Origin: an uncultured Ruminococcus sp.
Lineage (GTDB): Bacteria > Bacillota > Clostridia > Oscillospirales > Acutalibacteraceae
Direction: 5' to 3'
NCBI GenBank assembly: GCA_937892835.1
Contig: CALBHM010000397.1
Span: 1-9,330 of the forward strand
DNA: 9,330 nucleotides
The notes beneath the pieces were generated by a model that saw nothing but the letters and a program-made list of their open reading frames with translations, was not told where the DNA came from and did not search any database. This document shows, in pieces, positions 6,618 through 9,330 of the stretch (its first letter is position 1; the number at the start of each line of letters is the position of its first letter). The position numbers and the translations under genes are program-made.

Positions 6618-7092
6618 ATCAAAAAAATCAATATTGATTGTTGTTATTGCCGTGATAGCGGTTGTGTTGTGCATTGTTGCTTTGACCGGCAGTGCGCCTC
6701 GCATAAGGCTTGCCCTTACAGGCAGCGGAAAGGTCAGCGACGGAGTTCTGACCGGAGTTGACGTTGATGCGCATATAACAAGTGTTCCGGAGGGCGAGAT
6801 ACGCTATTTGATAAACAAACGCATTATGTTTAAAAACAGCTATTCGCTCGGCAGCGTGATGCTTGAGAATCCCGAGAGCTGTCAGTATGATATCAGATTT
6901 GTTATTTATAAGGATGACGGTGAGATGATATACACTTCGCCGATGATCAAACCCGGTCAGTGCCTTGAGAAAGACAAGCTTTCGACTGTAGTTAAGGCGG
7001 GCGAATATAATTGTTCATACTCTGCGCAGGCATATCAAAATGGCGAACTGAAAGGTGAAGTTACCGGTGTTGTGACGGTAATGGTCGGATAA
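6604..7092 (+). CDS. Membrane-anchored protein of unknown function, paralog of the preceding gene's outer domain
   Basis: This is a 162-residue protein. A short lysine-rich start (MAKNKSKK) precedes a single hydrophobic segment (~9-28) that looks like an uncleaved anchor; there is no AWF and no lipobox. The outer domain (~30-162) matches the preceding protein in register: N89-P90, Y102..D105, Y110-x-S112, P117-G118, K125-L126, G133 and A143-Y144. It lacks the basic cytoplasmic arm. The start at ATG 6604 overlaps the preceding gene by 14 nt, with only a weak upstream purine stretch, so coupling is likely. It is the last gene of the operon and ends just before two hairpins. The function is unknown; the shared domain suggests that the two proteins act together. 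Confidence -1.
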   Translation: MAKNKSKKSILIVVIAVIAVVLCIVALTGSAPRIRLALTGSGKVSDGVLTGVDVDAHITSVPEGEIRYLINKRIMFKNSYSLGSVMLENPESCQYDIRFVIYKDDGEMIYTSPMIKPGQCLEKDKLSTVVKAGEYNCSYSAQAYQNGELKGEVTGVVTVMVG

Positions 7093-7107
7093 AATGAATA
7101 TTCTCAA

Positions 7108-7128
7108 GACTGTCGTATTCCGGCAGTC
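7108..7128 (+). terminator. Possible terminator of the ten-gene operon
   Basis: GACTGTCG (7108-7115) pairs with CGGCAGTC (7121-7128) around a 5-nt loop: eight pairs, one of them G-U. It starts 16 nt after the last stop codon. The following sequence (GTACTTTATAT) is T-poor for an intrinsic terminator, so the call is tentative. Confidence -1.
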
Positions 7129-7142
7129 GTACTTTATATAAA

Positions 7143-7181
7143 AACACCTCGGAGATTTGAATGAAACATCTCCGAGGTGTT
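7143..7181. terminator. Bidirectional intrinsic terminator between convergent transcription units
   Basis: A perfect 14-bp inverted repeat (AACACCTCGGAGAT / ATCTCCGAGGTGTT) surrounds an 11-nt loop. Read on the - strand, it is followed by TTTTTATATA, a good U-tract for ending the metallophosphoesterase transcript. Read on the + strand, it is followed by TGCTATTTTGATTT, weaker but usable for the operon. It lies 17 bases from the - strand stop codon. Confidence -1.
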
Positions 7182-7198
7182 GCTATTTTGATTTAGGT

Positions 7199-8569
7199 TT
7201 ATCTGTTATTAATCTTATAGATTGCGTAAGCAAGGAACTGACCGTTAACGAAGTCACAGCCGTTTGTGATGATGAAATCTTTATAGGCCTGAACGTAAAT
7301 ACCCTCTGACATTGTGCCGGGATTTGACTTTTTCGTCGGGTGAGTGAAGCTTGTGGTTCTGGGGGCAGCTGAACTGGAAACATGAACCATTGTTGCAGTT
7401 GTGCCGTCATAGTCAGAAATGTTAAGGTCAGGGTTGTAGCACTCCATGTGATATGCCCAATGAGAATGACCGTTGAAGAATACAACGTTATGATATTTCT
7501 CAAGAAGCTTTCTGAAACGTCTCTCGTCCTTGTTTCCCTTGAAGTAAGGAATGGTGTAGAAGAGGCCCCAATCGTTGTATATGTTACCCTCGCCGAGGAA
7601 CGGGTTGCCTTTAGGAGCATTGAGGAAGGTGTGGAAATAAAGGTAAACTCTCTTATCCTTGTATTTCTCAAGCATTGCCTCAAGCCAATCCTGCTGTTCG
7701 TCGGTTACGATCTGAATAAACGGAACATAAGCGTCTTTAACCTGGCTGAAGAAAATGAATACGTCGCCGTTAGTTTCTTCGCCCGAATAAACGAAATCAT
7801 ATCCGTTATCGGCTACATCAAGAACGCCGGCCGGCTTGTTGTCGGAAAATACGCCGACATTAACGTTTGCTTTCCATGAATCGTAGTTGAATTTATCTCT
7901 GCAGTCATGGTTACCCTTACAGGCGAAGATGTTGAAGTCGTGCTGATCATTGTACTTGTGGAAAGATTCATACGAGGAGGTCTCGCCCTCATATGAAAGG
8001 TCACCGGAAACGCCTACGATTGAAACGCCCATATCGTCGAGGAAGTTAAGTGCCTGGGGGTAGGAAGTGTCTGACCAGTCGTTGCCTTCGTCGTCAAAGT
8101 ATCTTCCAAAGTGGACATCACTGAGTGAGCCGAAGCTGTAGGTCATATCGCCGTAATCGGGAATGTTTTCCTCAGGGATTTTGTCCGTATCAAGGAGCTT
8201 GTCCTGATAATAGAGAAGTATTGTTTCTGCACCGTCGGGAATTGCAAGGAAAGAATTTGTCTCGTGCTCGCCTTTACCCTTCTTTACGTCAACCTGAGCG
8301 AACCAGCTGTAAGGAACAGTTTTGCCGCTCGGGGAGCTTGTGGTAAGCTTGTTGCCCTGTGCATCGCCCCAGTAAAGCTCGTAGGTTGCATCAAAGTTTG
8401 CCGTAACCATTGCCGTACCCTCGGCAGAACCGGCCTCTTCTCTTGCGAAAACAAAGTTTGCATTTGCCTTAACTCCGTCCGACGGGATCGGAACGGGAGC
8501 AATGATTCCGGCAGAGATGAGAGCCGAAAGAATGAGTGCAATAAGTTTTTGCATGAAATTGACTATCAT
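7199..8569 (-). CDS. Secreted calcineurin-like metallophosphoesterase
   Basis: This is a 456-residue exported phosphoesterase. An N-terminal hydrophobic segment (~9-24) and an A35-N-A37 site suggest a Sec signal peptide. Residues ~38-135 form a beta-rich domain like the N-terminal domains of secreted purple-acid-phosphatase-type enzymes. The catalytic domain carries the two-metal motifs in order: D151-x-H153 (SDVH), GD190 (SGDLSYEG), GN220-H221-D (KGNHD), H313 (FHTF) and GH368-x-H370 (NGHSH). All metal ligands are present, so it should be active, hydrolysing a phosphomonoester or diester outside the cell; the substrate cannot be told. ATG 8569 has GGAGG (8576-8580) 6 nt upstream. It is transcribed convergently with the operon and divergently from the nitroreductase. 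Nothing ties it to the surface-structure operon beyond position. Confidence -1.
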   Translation of the reverse strand: MIVNFMQKLIALILSALISAGIIAPVPIPSDGVKANANFVFAREEAGSAEGTAMVTANFDATYELYWGDAQGNKLTTSSPSGKTVPYSWFAQVDVKKGKGEHETNSFLAIPDGAETILLYYQDKLLDTDKIPEENIPDYGDMTYSFGSLSDVHFGRYFDDEGNDWSDTSYPQALNFLDDMGVSIVGVSGDLSYEGETSSYESFHKYNDQHDFNIFACKGNHDCRDKFNYDSWKANVNVGVFSDNKPAGVLDVADNGYDFVYSGEETNGDVFIFFSQVKDAYVPFIQIVTDEQQDWLEAMLEKYKDKRVYLYFHTFLNAPKGNPFLGEGNIYNDWGLFYTIPYFKGNKDERRFRKLLEKYHNVVFFNGHSHWAYHMECYNPDLNISDYDGTTATMVHVSSSAAPRTTSFTHPTKKSNPGTMSEGIYVQAYKDFIITNGCDFVNGQFLAYAIYKINNR

Positions 8570-8618
8570 ATTTTTCCTCCGAATTTAAAAAATTTGTGTA
8601 TCCGCTGATACCGAAAAT

Positions 8619-8648
8619 ATTATACCATTTTTATGTAACGGAAATCAA
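8619..8648 (-). promoter_or_regulatory. Promoter of the metallophosphoesterase gene
   Basis: On the - strand, TTGATT (8648-8643) and TATAAT (8624-8619) are 18 nt apart, and TGG directly before the -10 makes an extended -10 (TGnTATAAT). The predicted leader is about 40 nt, ending in the GGAGG ribosome site. Consistent with sigma-A/sigma-70 use. Confidence -1.
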
Positions 8649-8655
8649 TACCTTC

Positions 8656-8682
8656 TTGACATTTGTGTTATAATTGTATACA
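8656..8682 (+). promoter_or_regulatory. Promoter of the nitroreductase gene
   Basis: A perfect extended -10, TGTTATAAT, lies at 8666-8674. TTGACA (8656-8661) is also present but only 7 nt before that TATAAT; it pairs better with TATACA (8677-8682, 15-nt spacer). Either choice gives a leader of 20-30 nt. An 8-bp palindrome TGTATACA (8675-8682) sits at the probable transcription start and could be an operator. Confidence -1.
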
Positions 8683-8694
8683 GAAAAAAAGAAC

Positions 8695-8700
8695 GGAGGT
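8695..8700 (+). promoter_or_regulatory. Ribosome binding site that sets the nitroreductase start
   Basis: GGAGGT lies 6 nt before ATG 8707. It excludes the in-frame TTG at 8674, which is inside the promoter. Confidence -1.
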
Positions 8701-8706
8701 ATCATT

Positions 8707-9225
8707 ATGAAAGATTTTTATGAGATTGTTAAAACTCGCAGAAGTGTTAGAGGCTATAAGAGTGATGATGTTCCCGCCGATAAGCTTACAAGAATTCTTG
8801 AGGCCGGCACATATGCACCGACAGGCCGTGGAAAGCAGTCGCCGCAGATTATAGCAATAAAGGATAAGAGAACAAGAGATAAAATTTCCGCACTCAATGC
8901 CGCAATCATGGGTACGGACAGTGATCCGTATTACGGTGCACCTGTGATCGTTCTTGTGCTTGCAGACGGAAACGCCAATACATTTGTTGAGGACGGAAGC
9001 TGCGTGCTTGAAAATCTCATGCTCGCTGCCGAGGCCGAGGGTCTTGGATCTGTTTGGGTTCACCGTGAACGTGAAATCTTTGATAGCGAAGAGGGTAAAG
9101 CTTTGCTTCGTGAATGGGGTTTGCCGGAAACACTTCGGGGCGTAGGTTCGATTGCTCTTGGATATTCCGCTGCCGAGCCGAGAGAAGCCGCACCGAGAAA
9201 AGCGGATTATATAAAGATTGTTTAA
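8707..9225 (+). CDS. Nitroreductase-family flavoprotein (small, single-domain)
   Basis: This 172-residue cytoplasmic FMN-dependent oxidoreductase is close to the usual size of the small nitroreductase branch. R11-R12-S-V-R15 and A37-P-T-G40 (the APSxxN region of the family, here APTGRGKQSP) are the expected FMN-phosphate and flavin contacts. A helix at ~98-115 (GSCVLENLMLAAEAEGLGS) matches the family's dimer-core helix, which leads to the conserved G-x-x-W (114-117). The C-terminal 'G152-Y ... PRKADY' is the typical tail with the P-R-K flavin contact. Such proteins form FMN dimers and reduce nitro compounds, quinones or other electrophiles with NAD(P)H; the substrate here is not predictable. 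It is monocistronic within the window, with its own promoter. Confidence -1.
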   Translation: MKDFYEIVKTRRSVRGYKSDDVPADKLTRILEAGTYAPTGRGKQSPQIIAIKDKRTRDKISALNAAIMGTDSDPYYGAPVIVLVLADGNANTFVEDGSCVLENLMLAAEAEGLGSVWVHREREIFDSEEGKALLREWGLPETLRGVGSIALGYSAAEPREAAPRKADYIKIV

Positions 9226-9235
9226 GATGAAATGA

Positions 9236-9262
9236 TTACAAATTGTAACTTTTTGTAACTTT
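9236..9262. repeat. TTGTAA inverted and direct repeat cluster
   Basis: TTACAA (9236-9241) faces TTGTAA (9243-9248), giving a 13-bp palindrome with a 1-nt centre. The 10-bp unit TTGTAACTTT is then repeated exactly in tandem (9243-9252 and 9253-9262), one helical turn apart. It may be an operator for a gene beyond the right edge, or a weak AT-rich terminator of the nitroreductase transcript (5-bp stem, then CTTTTT). The remaining bases to 9330 are AT-rich with no gene that I can support. Confidence -1.
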
Positions 9263-9330
9263 TTCAAATTTGTTAAATATGTCAAATAAAAAGGCGAACT
9301 AAAATATTATTTTACAGCATTATATACAAT

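Noticed and set aside
7183..7683. Second - strand frame inside the metallophosphoesterase gene
   Set aside because: It is a shifted frame of a gene whose catalytic motifs are all intact; no sign of a frameshift.
8668..9285. Long - strand open frame (205 codons) opposite the nitroreductase
   Set aside because: The nitroreductase frame has clear family motifs, promoter and ribosome site; the antisense product is Cys/Asn-rich with no recognisable fold.

Overview
The window looks like chromosomal DNA from a low-to-moderate GC, Gram-positive, gut-type Clostridia, probably an Oscillospiraceae/Ruminococcaceae-like anaerobe. This rests on strong GGAGG-type ribosome binding sites, TTGACA/TATAAT-type promoters, SipW-type signal peptidases with their 'AWF' substrates, and codon use that looks uniform. 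The taxon is an inference; no marker gene is present.

Positions 1-7092 (+ strand) form one tightly packed transcription unit of ten genes. It enters from the left edge, and its promoter lies outside the window. It begins with the 3' part of a large GLUG-repeat (beta-helix) extracellular protein. Four small exported proteins follow, each with an N-terminal hydrophobic segment ending in Ala-Trp-Phe, the hallmark of SipW-dependent matrix or fibre proteins (TasA/CalY-like). Interleaved with them are three different signal peptidases of the ER/archaeal/SipW type (Ser-His active site). The unit ends with two membrane-anchored proteins of unknown function whose outer domains are gap-free, diverged copies of each other. 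The first of these also has a long, very basic cytoplasmic arm predicted to be helical. Gene junctions range from a 29-nt overlap to a 22-nt gap, so the proteins are probably made together. The reasonable reading is a dedicated export and assembly locus for a multi-component cell-surface structure: substrates, their own processing peptidases, and membrane partners. It resembles B. subtilis tapA-sipW-tasA in logic but is much expanded.

Positions 7093-7198 are a convergent intergenic region with two hairpins, the larger a 14-bp perfect stem that can terminate in both directions. Positions 7199-8569 (- strand) encode a secreted calcineurin-like metallophosphoesterase. Positions 8570-8706 hold back-to-back promoters. 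Positions 8707-9225 (+ strand) encode a small nitroreductase-family flavoprotein. The last 105 bases are AT-rich and carry an inverted and a direct copy of a TTGTAA element, possibly a control region for a gene beyond the edge. I saw no mobile element, CRISPR array, tRNA or rRNA.
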